Source: Paragonimus westermani (Eukaryota; Platyhelminthes; Trematoda; Plagiorchiida; Troglotrematidae). From it: DNA of 64,000 nucleotides. Numbering within the stretch: position 1 is the first letter of the stretch; the number at the start of each line of letters is the position of its first letter. A program made the position numbers and the translations under genes. The stretch is from NCBI GenBank assembly GCA_008508345.1, contig QNGE01001031.1:130296-194295 (forward strand). Direction: 5' to 3'. The notes under the pieces were generated by a model. That model made no database searches, was not told the origin of the DNA, and saw nothing but the letters and a program-made list of their open reading frames with translations. Shown piece after piece: positions 63,660-64,000 of this stretch.

Positions 63660-64000
63660 GGTCTAGAATATTGATGGTCCTTACCCTGCTAGCACCAATT
63701 AGGGATTCAATTAGGGGTGAATTAGGGCTGTTTATGGGTAATTTAGGGTTGTTTCATATTGACCAATAGTGCGTCGATAGATGAAAATATATCCAATCTC
63801 CTGCGCGTCATTAACCAGGTTGTTAATATAATGTATGAAGTATATAACACAAAGGAATGGCATTCATAATTAGGAAGTGTTCGTTGTACGGATAAACTCG
63901 CTCATTGTTTATCCGAACTCAAACCGCTTCAACTATTCAGGCGCGCCGTGTTCGAGTCTACGCGTAGCCTAGCGCTTCTGTTTCTTTTGAGGTTTGTGGA
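63660..64000. other. Right-edge sequence, no gene seen
   Basis: Contains short near-repeats of TTAGGG-containing phrases (GGGATTCAATTAGGGGTGAA, then TTTAGGGTTG around 63700-63750) just beyond the LINE 5' end. No gene or RNA is recognised. Confidence 0.4.

Noticed and set aside
1..64000. CRISPR arrays, rRNA genes, bacterial operons
   Set aside because: No spaced direct repeats, rRNA motifs or clustered same-strand prokaryotic genes were seen. The window reads as eukaryotic intronic and transposon DNA.

Overview
This window looks like genomic DNA from a parasitic flatworm, most likely a trematode. The evidence is indirect. One conserved animal gene is spread over tens of kilobases with phase-consistent GT-AG introns. 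Some of those introns are tiny (about 40-125 nt) and others are several kilobases long. The long introns are packed with decayed RTE and CR1/Jockey-like LINEs, a Penelope-like element and a Ty3/gypsy element of flatworm type. I see no bacterial operons, rRNA genes or CRISPR arrays. The species cannot be fixed from sequence alone; a large-genome fluke such as Fasciola would fit.

The host gene is NUP205 (inner-ring scaffold nucleoporin, NUP192/NUP205 family), on the minus strand. I recognise 17 exons between 50474 and about 2074. They run in the order of the vertebrate protein, from roughly residue 65-100 to roughly residue 1450. The first coding exon(s) and the C-terminal third were not found here; the C-terminal part should lie left of position 1. 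Two segments that should be encoded between 32.6 and 24.2 kb and between 24.0 and 20.3 kb were not located. Exon ends near 2.07, 5.7 and 19.9 kb are uncertain.

Mobile DNA from left to right: Penelope-like RT fragment, plus strand (3.9-4.5 kb); RTE RT fragment, plus (7.7-8.2 kb); RTE 3' end, minus (12.65-13.09 kb); near-complete decayed RTE copy A, minus (15.6-19.5 kb), with a 115-bp-arm palindrome in its 5' region; a tRNA-like element (20.6 kb); RTE C-terminal scrap (23.4-23.6 kb); RTE copy B of another subfamily, minus (24.8-27.4 kb), split by a probable solo LTR (25.6-26.06 kb); Ty3/gypsy pol remnant, minus (28.5-30.4 kb); RTE 3' end (37.3-37.9 kb), RTE endonuclease/linker scrap (42.3-42.9 kb) and RTE 5' end scrap (47.0-47.2 kb), all minus.

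Right of NUP205 (52.4-63.65 kb) there is a LINE cluster. It holds RTE copy C, plus (52.4-55.8 kb), with an insert carrying a hammerhead-ribozyme-like core; a decayed CR1-like element, minus (55.9-57.66 kb); a second decayed CR1/Jockey-like element, plus (58.0-60.06 kb); and an apparently intact LINE, minus (60.2-63.65 kb), with a short ORF1 overlapping a 924-codon endonuclease-reverse transcriptase ORF2.

The most interesting signals are the intact LINE with its overlapping ORFs, the identical in-frame TAG in the endonuclease of RTE copies A and C, the long palindrome in copy A, the hammerhead-like insert in copy C, and the duplicated 3' tail in the gypsy remnant. Nothing here amounts to a clearly new biological system.
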